64,000 nt of DNA from Paenibacillus sp. GM2 (GCF_900069005.2 NZ_LN831279.1:124001-188000); one strand, 5' to 3'. Shown: positions 17,133 through 27,092, numbered from the stretch's first letter. Program-made: numbers and translations. The notes: generated from the sequence alone by a model not told the origin.

Positions 17133-18200
17133 ATGGAGCCGTTCCTGAAGAGCAAGCTGTTCCGTTATGGAGTCTGGCTGCTGCTGGGGCTCATTATTTT
17201 ATATTTTGTTTGGCAGCTCCGCCCGATGTTTGCTGTTATTTACGAATTTCTGAAAGCGATCTTTGCCCCATTTGTGATCGCCATGATTATCTCCTATGTA
17301 CTTAATCCGATTGTTAAAATGCTTGGCGGACGGAAGGTCCCAAGAACGATGGCAGTGCTGCTTATTTACGCGGTGTTTCTAACGAGCCTATCGGTTATTC
17401 TGATGAATGTCATCCCCATGTTCGTAGAGCAGCTTGAGGAATTGGGCGAACATTTGCCGCAGCTAACCATGCATACGCAGCAATTTATGAACCGCTTTGA
17501 TAACAGTATTCTTCCGGGAAGCATTCGCATGGGAATGAACAACTGGTTCTTTCAGGTCGAACAACGAATGGCCACGGCAATCTCTGATTTTCTTAACAAT
17601 ATCGGTACGACCTTGAATATTGTCTTCAACGTGTTCATTATCCCTTTCCTCATCTTCTATATCCTCAAAGACTTTGATACGTTCGAGCGTATGATCCTGC
17701 AGTACCTTCCCCGAACCCATCGCAAATCGATCGTCTCGTTGCTAAAGGAGATTGATGAAGCACTGGGGAACTATATTCGCGGGCAGCTGCTTGTCTGCGT
17801 CATTATCGGTGTGCTGGCTTATATTGGATATATGATTATCGGCATGCCCTTCGCTCTATTGCTGGCAGGTGTTGTTGCTGTATGCAACATTATTCCATAT
17901 CTGGGCCCTTTTCTGGGGGCTGCTCCAGCCCTGCTAATGGCATTAACGATTTCCTGGAAAATGGCGCTGTTCGTCCTGCTCGTTAATATGTTATGCCAGA
18001 CCATCGAGAGCAATATTATCTCGCCGCAGGTGGTGGGCCGAACATTACATTTGCACCCGATGTTGATCATTTTTGCTCTGCTTGTCGGCGGCGAGATCGC
18101 GGGTGTTCCCGGGCTGATCGTTGCGGTGCCTATGTTTGCAGTGGGCAAGGTGATTCTGCAGCATTTCTATACTTACTATGTGCGTCGGAAGACGATATAG
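17133..18200 (+). CDS. AI-2E family transporter (YrrI-like)
   Basis: 355 residues with about seven to eight membrane segments, the first at residues 10-35. The family segment VFNVFIIPFLIFYILKDF lies near 165-185 and the conserved stretch NIIPYLGPFLGAAPA near 250. Members export small molecules or ions; the substrate of YrrI-type members is not known, and the AI-2 name should not be read as a function. AGGGAGGA precedes the ATG. It lies upstream of alaS, as yrrI does in Bacillus, but alaS has its own promoter. Confidence 0.9.
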   Translation: MEPFLKSKLFRYGVWLLLGLIILYFVWQLRPMFAVIYEFLKAIFAPFVIAMIISYVLNPIVKMLGGRKVPRTMAVLLIYAVFLTSLSVILMNVIPMFVEQLEELGEHLPQLTMHTQQFMNRFDNSILPGSIRMGMNNWFFQVEQRMATAISDFLNNIGTTLNIVFNVFIIPFLIFYILKDFDTFERMILQYLPRTHRKSIVSLLKEIDEALGNYIRGQLLVCVIIGVLAYIGYMIIGMPFALLLAGVVAVCNIIPYLGPFLGAAPALLMALTISWKMALFVLLVNMLCQTIESNIISPQVVGRTLHLHPMLIIFALLVGGEIAGVPGLIVAVPMFAVGKVILQHFYTYYVRRKTI

Positions 18201-18480
18201 AGCGATCTGTAATATAATCACTTCACTTCCGGAATACGCATTATTGGTACTTAACCCTCCGTGGCTTGTGATAACCCTGGGGGGTATTTCTCATTTCACG
18301 GTTAAATATGATTACATAGTGAAAGGTTTAACGGTACTTTATTGGACTCGTTTGTTGCAGATTTCGATGTGACGGATAATGTTGCTATCGCTGTAAATGT
18401 TAGTACAGTAGCTGCCATTGCAGTTCAGAAGCCGAAGCATACCGATCGGCAAGCCATCGACAACGCTCAGAAGGGGTGCA
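18201..18480. other. Interval before the alaS promoter, no supported gene
   Basis: One open frame (18342-18569) lacks a ribosome binding site and contains the alaS promoter, so I do not call it. No terminator with a T-run was seen after 18200. Confidence 0.5.
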
Positions 18481-18509
18481 TTGACACTGTGCATGTTGCC
18501 CTATATACT
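18481..18509 (+). promoter_or_regulatory. Sigma-A promoter of alaS
   Basis: TTGACA, exactly 17 bases, TATACT: a near-consensus promoter. Transcription would start near 18516, some 60 bases before the T-box. Confidence 0.85.
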
Positions 18510-18576
18510 AAAAATGTTATGTTCGAAAAATATGTCTTGAAGCTATTTCGGGGAAACCCCCAATTATAGCAGCAAA

Positions 18577-18898
18577 GCGATGATGAAATGAAGTACATTC
18601 GCAAACGGATTTTTGCAGAGAAGGGTTTCTTCATATCCGATGGTCTTTATAGACACAGCAAGGTATGATGGCTGAGAGAACCCGAAATACGGGCGGATGG
18701 AAAGCTGATTTCTGAGTGTGAGTTCAAAATCACCGGCAGGTCCCCGTTATCGGACTGATCAAGGCGATCGCTAGATCCGGAATACGGAAGATGACTTTGG
18801 ATAAGGGTTCCAGAGGATACTTCAGCCGGCATTATTACAGCGATAACCAGGGTGGTACCGCGATTAAATCGTCCCTGAATTTCAGAGGGCGTTTTTTT
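18577..18898 (+). promoter_or_regulatory. T-box leader of alaS
   Basis: Stem I begins near 18577 with GATGAAATGAAGTACATT and the GA motif CAGAGAAGGG. The T-box sequence is AGGGTGGTACCGCG at 18850-18863. The terminator pairs CGTCCCTGAA with TTCAGAGGGCG and is followed by TTTTTTT. A GCT in GAAAGCTGATT near 18702 could be the Ala specifier, but I did not fold the stem. Confidence 0.9.
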
Positions 18899-18990
18899 GT
18901 TTTTCAGATTGTCACAAATTTTCACAAATGTTTACAATTCGATGTAGCAAACTGGCTTAACCAAACGTTAATAATTAGGGGGAGTATTCA

Positions 18991-21615
18991 ATGAAAGCAA
19001 GTGAAATTCGCTCCAAATGGCTGGAGTTCTTTGCCAGCAAGGGGCATAAAATCGAACCAAGCGCTTCGCTCGTACCGCATAACGATCCGTCCCTGCTGTG
19101 GATCAATGCTGGTATGGCACCGCTCAAGCCTTATTTTGATGGCCGGGTGAAGCCGGAGAATCCGCGCCTGACGAATTCGCAGAAATGTATCCGTACCAAT
19201 GATATTGAAAATGTCGGCAAGACGCGCCGACACCATACTTTCTTCGAAATGCTGGGCAACTTCTCCATTGGTGATTATTTTAAGGAAGAAGCAATCACTT
19301 GGGCTTGGGAATTTCTGACCGGCAAAGAGTGGATTGGCTTCGATCCGGAGCGCCTGTCTGTAACTGTATATCCTGAAGATGAAGAAGCCTTCAAGCTGTG
19401 GAATGAAAAGGTTGGCCTGCCGGCTGAACGGATCATCAAGCTGGAGGACAACTTCTGGGATATTGGCGAGGGTCCATGCGGGCCATGTACCGAAATTTTC
19501 TATGATCGCGGTGAAGCGTATGGCGATGCTTCTGATCCGGAGATGTATCCGGGGGGAGAGAACGAGCGTTATCTCGAAGTATGGAACCTGGTATTCTCGC
19601 AATTCAATCACAATAAGGACGGCAGCTACACACCGCTCCCTAACAAGAATATCGATACCGGGGCAGGCCTGGAGCGCTTCGCCTCCATTCTGCAGGATGT
19701 GAACTCCAACTTCGATACAGATCTGTTCCAGCCGCTGATTCAGAAGACAGCCAAACTGGCTAATGTGAAGTATGGGGAAAAGGAAGACCTGGATGTAGCG
19801 TTTAAAGTTATTGCTGACCATATCCGTACAGTTGCGTTTGCTGTATCCGATGGCGTGCTTCCTTCTAATGAAGGCCGCGGGTATGTCATTCGCCGTTTGC
19901 TGCGCCGGGCAGTTCGTTATGGGAAGATGCTTGGCCTGGACAAGCCGTTCATGTACACGCTGGTAGAAACGGTTGGTGAAGTAATGGGCAGCTACTACTC
20001 GGATGTGGTTGAGAAACGTGAATTTATTGAGAAGATCGTCCATAACGAAGAGGAACGCTTCCATGAGACACTGACCGAAGGCTTGGCTATTCTGGCGGAG
20101 ATGAGCGCAGAGGCCAAGGCAGCAGGTCATACAGTGATTAGCGGAGCGAATGCCTTTAAGCTCTATGATACTTATGGATTCCCGCTGGATTTGACGGAAG
20201 ACTTTGCGCTTGAACATGGTCTGAATGTAGACCGTGAGGACTTCGAAGCGGCGATGGAGGAACAGCGTGCGCGTGCGCGTTCGGCTCGTCATGATGGAGC
20301 CAGCATGAAGATTCAGGGCGGAGTTCTCTCGGATTTGACGACTAAATCGGAGTTCGTTGGATATAATGAGCTTAATGTTACTACTAAAATTGTGGCGATC
20401 GTATTCGAGGATGTATTTGTTGATGTGCTGTCCGCAGGGCAGACAGGCCAAATCATTCTGGAGAAGACGCCATTCTATGCGGAGAGCGGCGGACAAGTCA
20501 GCGACCAGGGGATCATCTCCGATGCTTCCTCAAGTGCTGAGGTTACCGGATTGTTCAAGGCGCCGCGTGGTCAGCATGTGCATCAAGTGACCGTACTGTC
20601 CGGCGAACTGCGTACCGGTACAGACGTGAAGGCGGAAGTAAATGGCGAAATGCGCCGTGACATCGTGAAGAACCACACGGCTACGCATTTGCTGCACAAA
20701 GCGTTAAAAGAAACGCTTGGCGAGCATGTTAATCAAGCAGGGTCTTTGGTGGAGCCGCAACGTCTGCGCTTCGACTTCTCTCACCTGGGCAGCATCTCTG
20801 CTGAGGAGCTTGCCGTAATAGAACGCCGTGTGAATGAGCAGATCTGGAACGCACTCGATATCGTCATCCGGCAAATGCCTATTGACGAAGCGAGGGCTTT
20901 AGGAGCCATGGCCCTGTTCGGCGAGAAATATGGCGATGTCGTCCGTGTCGTTAAAGCAGGGGACTACAGCCTCGAGTTGTGTGGAGGATGTCATGTGAAC
21001 AATACGGCGGAGATTGGACTGTTCAAGCTGATCAGCGAGAGTGGCATCGGCTCGGGCGTAAGACGGATCGAGGCAGTAACCGGTCGCGGAGCTTACCAGT
21101 TCATGGAAGAGCAGCTTGATCTTCTGAAGCAGTCTGGGGGATTGCTCAAGGCGAACATCGCCGACGTTCCGAAGCGGGTTGAGGCACTGCAGCATCAATT
21201 GAAGGAGCTGGAGCGTGAGAACGAATCGTTGCAAGGCAAGCTGAGCTCGATCGAAGCCGGATCGCTAACCAGCCAGGTTGTGACCATTGGCGAGACGAAG
21301 CTGCTGGCCGCTCGCGTCGATGCAGGCAGCATGGATGCGCTGCGCACCTTGGCGGATGAGCTGAAGGTCAAGCTGCCTGATGCTGTTCTGGTTCTTGGAG
21401 CAGCTGCACAAGATAAAGTGAATTTTGTTGTCGTAGTTCCGCAGTCGGAAGTGAAGCGCGGGTTGCATGCTGGCAAATTGGTCAAGGAAGTCGCTGCGGT
21501 ATGCGGCGGTGGCGGTGGCGGACGCCCGGATATGGCCCAAGCCGGCGGCAAGGATGCTTCCAAACTGGAGGAAGCTCTGAAGGTAGCAGAAGAATGGATT
21601 GCTTCCCAGGCATAA
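18991..21615 (+). CDS. alaS: Alanine-tRNA ligase
   Basis: 874 residues, full length. An N-terminal class II core ([20 protein letters not shown], quoted as [12 protein letters not shown]; then [12 protein letters not shown]) is followed by the editing domain with [11 protein letters not shown] near residue 565 and the zinc-type motif CGGCHVNNT near 665. The C-Ala domain at about 730-874 contains the Gly-rich [15 protein letters not shown] stretch. GGGGGAG precedes the ATG. Own promoter and T-box. No downstream terminator was seen before repeat copy C. Confidence 0.98.
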   Translation: MKASEIRSKWLEFFASKGHKIEPSASLVPHNDPSLLWINAGMAPLKPYFDGRVKPENPRLTNSQKCIRTNDIENVGKTRRHHTFFEMLGNFSIGDYFKEEAITWAWEFLTGKEWIGFDPERLSVTVYPEDEEAFKLWNEKVGLPAERIIKLEDNFWDIGEGPCGPCTEIFYDRGEAYGDASDPEMYPGGENERYLEVWNLVFSQFNHNKDGSYTPLPNKNIDTGAGLERFASILQDVNSNFDTDLFQPLIQKTAKLANVKYGEKEDLDVAFKVIADHIRTVAFAVSDGVLPSNEGRGYVIRRLLRRAVRYGKMLGLDKPFMYTLVETVGEVMGSYYSDVVEKREFIEKIVHNEEERFHETLTEGLAILAEMSAEAKAAGHTVISGANAFKLYDTYGFPLDLTEDFALEHGLNVDREDFEAAMEEQRARARSARHDGASMKIQGGVLSDLTTKSEFVGYNELNVTTKIVAIVFEDVFVDVLSAGQTGQIILEKTPFYAESGGQVSDQGIISDASSSAEVTGLFKAPRGQHVHQVTVLSGELRTGTDVKAEVNGEMRRDIVKNHTATHLLHKALKETLGEHVNQAGSLVEPQRLRFDFSHLGSISAEELAVIERRVNEQIWNALDIVIRQMPIDEARALGAMALFGEKYGDVVRVVKAGDYSLELCGGCHVNNTAEIGLFKLISESGIGSGVRRIEAVTGRGAYQFMEEQLDLLKQSGGLLKANIADVPKRVEALQHQLKELERENESLQGKLSSIEAGSLTSQVVTIGETKLLAARVDAGSMDALRTLADELKVKLPDAVLVLGAAAQDKVNFVVVVPQSEVKRGLHAGKLVKEVAAVCGGGGGGRPDMAQAGGKDASKLEEALKVAEEWIASQA

Positions 21616-21622
21616 AGAACGA

Positions 21623-21882
21623 GTTCAAAAAGGTTTCAGCATCTGAGAGAGTGGATTTGAAGCCAGGGACATAACTTCGCAAGTATTTGCTTAGGCCCGG
21701 CTAAATTCAAAATCGGATGTCAAATAGGCCCTCTGTATTACTTTTGGATTAGATATAGGATTGATTCGTGATCAGATAGGCTGATGAAATTCCATATCGC
21801 AAGAAAACCTGCCTTTGAATCGCAGTCGCTCGTCTTTGAATGACTTCGATCGGTTTTCTTATCAAAAGCGGACTTTTTGAAC
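21623..21882 (+). repeat. MITE-like element, copy C (left and right modules)
   Basis: 260 bp with perfect ends GTTCAAAAAG and CTTTTTGAAC. The left module is degenerate (TTTCAGCATCTGAGAGAGTGG, shown as TTTCAGCATC; GGCCCGGCTAAATTCAAAAT). The right module has ATATCGCAAGAAAACC and GATCGGTTTTCTTATCAAA; AAGAAAACC and GGTTTTCTT form a second inverted pair. It lies between alaS and ireB. Confidence 0.82.
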
Positions 21883-22018
21883 AACCTTTTAAAGTCCTGA
21901 GATCCTGGGAGCTTTTATTCAGTGAATGTTTCCTTATGGAGCCCGTGATATGATATAGTAAGATTAGATCAAGACGATTTAAGCAGATGGTGGATGTCTG
22001 AGGAAGCGAGGTGTCGTC

Positions 22019-22279
22019 ATGGACTCCATGGATAAAACCGTCAAGTTCAATGTAACAGGGGATGAGCAGCAAGCGTCGGCAGAAAATATTCTTCTTGCGG
22101 TGTATGATGCGCTTCAGGAGAAGGACTATAATCCGATTAACCAGATTGTCGGGTATTTGCTGTCGGGTGACCCGGCATATATACCACGGCATAATAACGC
22201 AAGAAGCTTGGTTCGCAAGAAGGAACGCGACGAGCTGATTGAGGAACTGGTGAGATATTATTTGGCTGGTCATCGTTAG
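22019..22279 (+). CDS. ireB: IreB family regulatory protein
   Basis: 86 residues. It matches the IreB/YrzL family in length and pattern (TVKFNV near the N-terminus, [20 protein letters not shown] near 28-47, [17 protein letters not shown] near 52). In enterococci IreB is phosphorylated on threonine by the PASTA kinase IreK and influences cephalosporin resistance; its role here is inferred. GCGAGGTG precedes the ATG. ruvX starts 8 bp after its stop, forming the conserved ireB-ruvX-DUF1292 unit. Confidence 0.93.
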   Translation: MDSMDKTVKFNVTGDEQQASAENILLAVYDALQEKDYNPINQIVGYLLSGDPAYIPRHNNARSLVRKKERDELIEELVRYYLAGHR

Positions 22280-22287
22280 GAGAAGTT

Positions 22288-22704
22288 ATGAAAATTCTAG
22301 GTCTTGATTACGGGGATGCACGAATCGGAGTCGCGATTAGCGATGAGCTCGGATGGACGGCCCAAGGACTTGAAGTCATTGAACGCCGTAAAGAAGGGGC
22401 GGAGCTGAAGCGGATCGCTGAGCTGGTCAGCCAGCATGAAGTGGAAGCGGTCGTAGTCGGGCTTCCGAAGAATATGAATGGTACGATCGGCCCCCGTGGT
22501 GAAATATGCAAGGCCTTTGCGGAGCAGCTGCATGAAATGCTGCAGGTGCCTGTGCACTTGTGGGATGAGCGTCTGACTACGGTCTCAGCGCATCGAACGC
22601 TAATCGAGGCAGATGTGAGCAGGAAGAAACGCAAAGGGGTCGTGGACAAAATGGCCGCGAGCTTGATTTTGCAAAATTATTTGGACTCTAAGAGTAAAAA
22701 GTGA
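22288..22704 (+). CDS. ruvX: Holliday junction resolvase-like protein YqgF/RuvX
   Basis: 138 residues, RNase H-like fold. The N-terminal MKILGLDYGDARIGVAIS has the first acidic site, VVVGLPKNMNGT lies near 50, and WDERLTT near 91 and DKMAASLIL near 113 hold further conserved acids. The family acts in 16S rRNA maturation and is also described as a junction resolvase. It overlaps nothing but lies 8 bp after ireB and abuts the DUF1292 gene. Confidence 0.94.
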   Translation: MKILGLDYGDARIGVAISDELGWTAQGLEVIERRKEGAELKRIAELVSQHEVEAVVVGLPKNMNGTIGPRGEICKAFAEQLHEMLQVPVHLWDERLTTVSAHRTLIEADVSRKKRKGVVDKMAASLILQNYLDSKSKK

Positions 22705-22715
22705 GGGTGATCGCT

Positions 22716-23039
22716 ATGTCTAAAGATCGTATTGGCTATGAAGAAGAACCGGAAATTATTTATATTCCCAACGAAGAGGGGAATGAAGAAGAATTCGAAG
22801 TAATTATGAAGTTCGAAGTTGACGGTTCCGACGCCAAATATATGATGGTCGTTCCTTTGGATTCCGAGGATCATGATGATGATGATGAAGAGAGCGAAGA
22901 AGTATATGCCTTCCGCTACGAGGAAGACGGCGATGACCTGAAACTGTACACAATCGAGAGCGATGAAGAATGGGAGATCGTTGAAGAGACATTCAACACC
23001 CTGGTTGATGAATTCGACGGGGAGGACAACGATGACTGA
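22716..23039 (+). CDS. DUF1292 acidic protein (YrzB-like), first copy
   Basis: 107 residues, very acidic, with IIYIPNEEGNEEEFEVI near the N-terminus and the DUF1292 hallmark DEEWEIVEETFN near the C-terminus. A His-Asp-rich turn (EDHDDDDEE) lies mid-protein. Function unknown. The ATG at 22716 follows AGGGTGATC; the open frame begins at the GTG at 22701, which would overlap the ruvX stop. It overlaps the next gene by 8 bp. Confidence 0.88.
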   Translation: MSKDRIGYEEEPEIIYIPNEEGNEEEFEVIMKFEVDGSDAKYMMVVPLDSEDHDDDDEESEEVYAFRYEEDGDDLKLYTIESDEEWEIVEETFNTLVDEFDGEDNDD

Positions 23040-23337
23040 TTTTTCAGCGGAGAAGGTAGTGTGGACGTCACGGGTTCGTGATGCTTACGGTACCATCGTC
23101 GAGCTTCAAGATGAACAGGGCAAGGCTTCCTATTATACTGTCGAGAATGAATTTGACGTGGCGGGAGCAGCTTACGCCGCTTTACGCCCTGATCAAGACT
23201 CTTCTTCTGTAGAAGAGCCCGAATTGTTCAAGATTGTTCAGTCCTCGGATGGGGAGCTAGAGCTTGTTACCATCGAAGATGATGAAGAGTGGGAGAATGT
23301 ATCTGAGCTATACGGTGAACTTACGTTCCCTGAATGA
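23032..23337 (+). CDS. DUF1292-like acidic protein, second copy
   Basis: 101 residues. The same C-terminal hallmark occurs (DDEEWENVSELYGEL), so this looks like a diverged tandem paralogue of the preceding gene. Its N-terminal part (VVWTSRVRDAYGTIVELQD) differs. The ATG has GGGGAGG upstream and overlaps the preceding stop, which suggests translational coupling. Function unknown. Confidence 0.85.
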   Translation: MTDFSAEKVVWTSRVRDAYGTIVELQDEQGKASYYTVENEFDVAGAAYAALRPDQDSSSVEEPELFKIVQSSDGELELVTIEDDEEWENVSELYGELTFPE

Positions 23338-23404
23338 GTTCGGCAGGACATCTCTTGAATACGATCGATTGTGTTATCTGATGAGCTAATATAAATCGGC
23401 ATAA

Positions 23405-23426
23405 GGGCGGGAATCCCGCTCTTTTT
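23405..23426 (+). terminator. Short terminator before mltG
   Basis: GGGCGGG pairs with CCCGCTC (one G-T) around a three-base loop, followed by TTTTTG. It may partly separate mltG from the DUF1292 genes. Confidence 0.7.
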
Positions 23427-23444
23427 GCTGTAGAGGAGTGGGCT

Positions 23445-24497
23445 ATGAAGACAGCATTGAAATGGTTCCTCGCATTTATTCTGATTATTATTATTGCAGC
23501 GGGAGCGGGCGGTACCTATATTTATTATGGTATACAGCCAGTGAAAGCTTCGGAAGAAGCGGTGAGGGTTACGATTGAACCTGGAATGCGGACGAGCAGC
23601 ATAGCTGATACCCTGGAGCAGCAAGGACTCATCAAGAATGCGTTCTTGTTCAAATCGTATTTAAAGTTGAAATCCGAGGGTAGCCGTTTTCAGGCGGGTA
23701 CTTATGATATAAATCCCGGTGCGGATTATGATGAGATTATCGCCAAGCTGAACAGCGGAGATATTGTCAAAGCGGAGATGATCCGTTTTACTATCCCGGA
23801 GGGGTATACCGTCAAGCAGATGGCCAAGACCTTATCCGAGCAGGGATTCATTAATGAGGATACTTTCCTGAAATTGGCCAAGTCCCCTACAGGCATCGAC
23901 AGTCAGCTGCTGGCTGATATTCCCGATCAAGCGGAGATGAAATTCAGACTGGAAGGGTATTTATTCCCGGAAACCTATGAGTTGAAGAAGGGCAGCAGCG
24001 AGCAGGAGATTATCAACCGGATGTTCACGGAGACGGATCAGCGTCTGCACAAGATTGCTGATTTTGAACAACAGTTGAAGAAAAGCGGTCTTAGTCTGAA
24101 TGAAATAATGACAGTCGCTTCCCTTGTGGAGCGTGAAGTCGTCGTTGATTCGGAACGAAGTCTGGTAGCTGGCGTCATCTATAATCGGCTTGCTAAAAAC
24201 ATGAAGCTAGAGATTGATGCCACTGTTCAATATCTGTTAGACAAACCTAAAGAGCGCTTAATGAATTCGGACCTGAGAAAAGTCGACAGCCCCTATAATA
24301 CTTATTTGTATGAGGGACTGCCGCCAGGGCCGATCGCAGCGCCAAGCCTGAAATCTATCGAGGCCGCGCTTGCGCCGGAAGCTTCGGAGTATCTGTTCTA
24401 TGTGACGAAGAAGGATGGCAGCGGCGAGCATCTGTTTGCCAAGACCTACAAAGAGCATTTGAAGAATATTGAGAAGAGCAAGGCAACAGCTAAATAA
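23445..24497 (+). CDS. mltG: Endolytic murein transglycosylase MltG
   Basis: 350 residues. One N-terminal membrane segment (about 5-27) is followed by a LysM-like domain (VRVTIEPGMRTSSIADTLEQ, quoted as VTIEPGMRTSSIA) and the YceG catalytic domain. The catalytic glutamate is in VASLVEREV near residue 225, and SPYNTYLYEGLPPGPI lies near 285. It cleaves nascent glycan strands outside the membrane. AGAGGAGTG precedes the ATG. Downstream the U32 gene begins 15 bp after the stop. Confidence 0.96.
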   Translation: MKTALKWFLAFILIIIIAAGAGGTYIYYGIQPVKASEEAVRVTIEPGMRTSSIADTLEQQGLIKNAFLFKSYLKLKSEGSRFQAGTYDINPGADYDEIIAKLNSGDIVKAEMIRFTIPEGYTVKQMAKTLSEQGFINEDTFLKLAKSPTGIDSQLLADIPDQAEMKFRLEGYLFPETYELKKGSSEQEIINRMFTETDQRLHKIADFEQQLKKSGLSLNEIMTVASLVEREVVVDSERSLVAGVIYNRLAKNMKLEIDATVQYLLDKPKERLMNSDLRKVDSPYNTYLYEGLPPGPIAAPSLKSIEAALAPEASEYLFYVTKKDGSGEHLFAKTYKEHLKNIEKSKATAK

Positions 24498-24511
24498 CCG
24501 AGGTGTATAGA

Positions 24512-25447
24512 ATGGGTAACAGACCGGAACTGCTTGTTCCCGCAGGCTCCCTTGCGGAGCTGCAGGCATATCTTGATTGTGGAGCGGATGCCTTTCTTAT
24601 TGGCGAGGATAAATTCGGCATGCGTCTGCCAGGTGCTTTTACCCCGGCCGAAATTGCTGAAGCAGTCAGGATTGCCCATGAACGCGGGGCTAAAATATAT
24701 GTATGTATCAACATTTTAATGAGTAATGAGCTGCTCAAGGATCTGCCGGATTATGTGAAGCAGCTTGGGGCCGCCGGGGTGGATGCCGTTCAATTTGGCG
24801 ATCCATCCGTATTGCAGACGGTGAAGGAGCTAGCTCCTCAATTGAAGCTGCACTGGAACGCGGAAATGACTTCGACGAATTATATGACGGCGAACTATTG
24901 GGGCAGCAAAGGGGCCAGCCGCGTCGTGCTGGCTCGTGAGCTGAATATGGACGAGATTACGGAAATGCAGCCGCATTTGCAAATCGAGTCCGAGGTGCAA
25001 GTGCATGGGATGACGAATATTTACCATTCCAAACGCAGTCTGGTACGCAATTATATGGCGCATCAGGGCCGGGTGATTGGCGAGAATGAATCCGTAGGTA
25101 TGGAGCGCGGGCTGTTCTTGATCGAGGCGGAGCGCCAGGATGAGAAATTCCCGATCTATGAGGATCGTAATGGAACACATATTATGAGCTCCGACGATAT
25201 TTGTATTCTGGAAGATCTTCATATGCTGCTGGGCGCTGGGGTAGACAGCTTGAAGATCGAGACGATTCTTAAGCCGGTGAGCTATAACGAGGCAGTTATT
25301 CGTATCTATCGTCAAGCGATTGACACTTATTTTACCGATCCGGAAGCCTATGAGTTTGAGGAAGCCTGGATTGAGAAAATTCGTGAGGCTCAGGATCCTG
25401 AGCGTGAGTTGTCATTCGGATTTTTCTATAAAGAACAAGTGTATTAA
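24512..25447 (+). CDS. trhP1: U32 family protein, tRNA U34 hydroxylation (TrhP1 type)
   Basis: 311 residues. PELLVPAGSLAELQAYLDCG (quoted as LLVPAGSLAEL) and DAVQFGDPSVLQ mark the U32 fold. The family position of the four cysteines seen in the longer paralogue is not kept here. In Bacillus YrrN and YrrO (TrhP1, TrhP2) make 5-hydroxyuridine at tRNA position 34. The ATG at 24512 follows GAGGTG; the in-frame GTG at 24503 is part of that site. In Bacillus the methyltransferase trmR (yrrM) lies between mltG and this gene, and it is missing here. Confidence 0.88.
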   Translation: MGNRPELLVPAGSLAELQAYLDCGADAFLIGEDKFGMRLPGAFTPAEIAEAVRIAHERGAKIYVCINILMSNELLKDLPDYVKQLGAAGVDAVQFGDPSVLQTVKELAPQLKLHWNAEMTSTNYMTANYWGSKGASRVVLARELNMDEITEMQPHLQIESEVQVHGMTNIYHSKRSLVRNYMAHQGRVIGENESVGMERGLFLIEAERQDEKFPIYEDRNGTHIMSSDDICILEDLHMLLGAGVDSLKIETILKPVSYNEAVIRIYRQAIDTYFTDPEAYEFEEAWIEKIREAQDPERELSFGFFYKEQVY

Positions 25448-25458
25448 TTTAAGAGGTA

Positions 25459-25648
25459 GTTCAAAAAGTTAATAGTCCACTTTGATAAGAAAATTGATCG
25501 AAGCCCTCCAAAGAGAGTGATCGTCTCGTCGTTCAGAGATAGGTTTTCTTGCGATATAGCGTGACCCTGTCTTTATCAACAGAAGCGTTTTGAGAGAACG
25601 CACATCGGAAGCTTGAGCTTTGGTGCTGAAAGTCGGACTTTTTTGAAC
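25459..25648 (-). repeat. MITE-like element, copy D (inverted; right module plus left end)
   Basis: 190 bp with ends GTTCAAAAAG and CTTTTTTGAAC. It is read opposite to the other copies: TCCACTTTGATAAGAAAATTGATCGAAG and GGTTTTCTTGCGATATAGCG (20 bases) are reverse complements of the right module, and TGGTGCTGAAAGTCGGAC is the reverse of the left end. It separates the two U32 genes. Confidence 0.8.
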
Positions 25649-25690
25649 ATGTCATTTAACGATTAAAAATTTCTAGAGGTGAACGAATTC

Positions 25691-27025
25691 ATGCAAACTG
25701 CGGAGAGACACATACGCAAATATACCGGCAAGCGATACCGTTTGGAGAAGCCAGAGCTGCTGGCTCCGGCAGGAAACCTCGAGAAATTGAAATTTGCAAT
25801 CCACTATGGAGCAGATGCGGTTTACATCGGGGGTCAAAAATACGGTCTTCGCTCAGGTGCTGACAATTTCAGTCTGGAGGAAATGCGCGAGGGCGTTGAA
25901 TTTGCTAAAAAATATGGAGCCAAAGTATTTGTGGCTACAAATATATATGCCCACAATGAGGATTTGGCGGGGATTGAGGCTTATTTGCGCGGCCTGCATT
26001 CCGTCGGAATTGCGGCGATTATCGCTGCCGACCCGATTATTGTTGATACGGCACGCCGTCTTGTGCCAGAGCTGGAAGTGCATCTTAGCACTCAGCAATC
26101 GACGGTGAACTGGCAGGCTGTGAAGTTTTGGAAGGATGAAGGTCTGCCGCGTGTAGTTCTGGGACGGGAGACAAGCCTGGAAGAGATCGAAGAAATCAAG
26201 CAGCATGTAGATGTAGAGATCGAAGCTTTTATTCACGGGGCGATGTGCTCCTCTTATTCCGGCCGCTGTGTACTGTCCAATCATTTCACAGACCGTGACT
26301 CCAACCGGGGCGGATGCTGTCAATCTTGCCGCTGGAAATATGATCTGTTCGAAGATGCCAGACCGGTCGAAACATGGATCTCTGAAGAAGAAGCGAGAGA
26401 AAGCTCGGTATTGCGCCAATTCCAGCTTGGGGTTAATCAATTGCCATTATTCAATGAAGGCGACAATGCCTTTACGATGGGCTCCAAGGATTTGTGCATG
26501 ATTGAGCATATCCCTGATTTGATTGATGCGGGCGTAGACAGCTTCAAGATTGAAGGTCGTATGAAATCCATTCACTATGTGGCTACGGTCGTCAACGTAT
26601 ATCGTCAGGCGATCGATGCTTATATGGCTGATCCGGACAATTATGTTCTTAAACCGGAATGGCTGGAGGAGATTCAGAAGGCGGCCAATCGCCCGGTCAA
26701 CACCGGCTTCTTCTACGATATTCCCGATCATGAGGATCACATTTATGAACCGGAAGAGAAGGCAATGCCGTATGACTTTGCCGGCCTTGTCATGGACTAT
26801 GATCATGCTACGGGCATGGCTGTCATTCAGCAGCGCAATCATTTCAAACCGGGTCATGAGATTGAATTTTTCGGTCCGAATGGCACTTTCTTTAAGCAGA
26901 CGGTGGGCAAGATCTGGGACGAAGAAGGTAATGAGCTGGATGCGGCTCGTCATCCGCTGCAAAGAATCAAGATGAAGGTGGATTATCCTGTATCTTATTT
27001 TGATATGATGCGTAAGAAGAAATAG
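25691..27025 (+). CDS. trhP2: U32 family protein, tRNA U34 hydroxylation (TrhP2 type)
   Basis: 444 residues. PELLAPAGNLEKLKFAIHYG (residues 18-37) and DAVYIGGQKYGLR open the TIM-barrel-like domain. The U32 signature with cysteines is near 190-215: IHGAMCSSYSGRCVLSN, then GGCCQSCRW. A C-terminal beta-domain follows from about 360. The paired paralogue upstream supports a YrrO/TrhP2 role in hydroxylating U34. The ATG follows GAGGTGAA. Repeat copy D sits between the two genes but a terminator is absent, so they may still be cotranscribed. Confidence 0.92.
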   Translation: MQTAERHIRKYTGKRYRLEKPELLAPAGNLEKLKFAIHYGADAVYIGGQKYGLRSGADNFSLEEMREGVEFAKKYGAKVFVATNIYAHNEDLAGIEAYLRGLHSVGIAAIIAADPIIVDTARRLVPELEVHLSTQQSTVNWQAVKFWKDEGLPRVVLGRETSLEEIEEIKQHVDVEIEAFIHGAMCSSYSGRCVLSNHFTDRDSNRGGCCQSCRWKYDLFEDARPVETWISEEEARESSVLRQFQLGVNQLPLFNEGDNAFTMGSKDLCMIEHIPDLIDAGVDSFKIEGRMKSIHYVATVVNVYRQAIDAYMADPDNYVLKPEWLEEIQKAANRPVNTGFFYDIPDHEDHIYEPEEKAMPYDFAGLVMDYDHATGMAVIQQRNHFKPGHEIEFFGPNGTFFKQTVGKIWDEEGNELDAARHPLQRIKMKVDYPVSYFDMMRKKK

Positions 27026-27055
27026 ACGAGATGCGACTTGTATATCACTGAAATT

Positions 27056-27092
27056 AGGGCTTTTCGATCATAGGACGAAAGGCCCTTTTTTG
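27056..27092 (+). terminator. Terminator after trhP2
   Basis: AGGGCTTTTCG pairs with CGAAAGGCCCT, followed by TTTTTTG. Confidence 0.88.

Noticed and set aside
18342-18569. 75-codon open frame upstream of alaS
   Set aside because: No ribosome binding site, a TTG start, and the near-consensus alaS promoter (18481-18509) lies inside it.
18988-20496. 502-codon open frame antisense to alaS
   Set aside because: It mirrors the codon bias of alaS, has no ribosome binding site, and alaS is unmistakable on the other strand.
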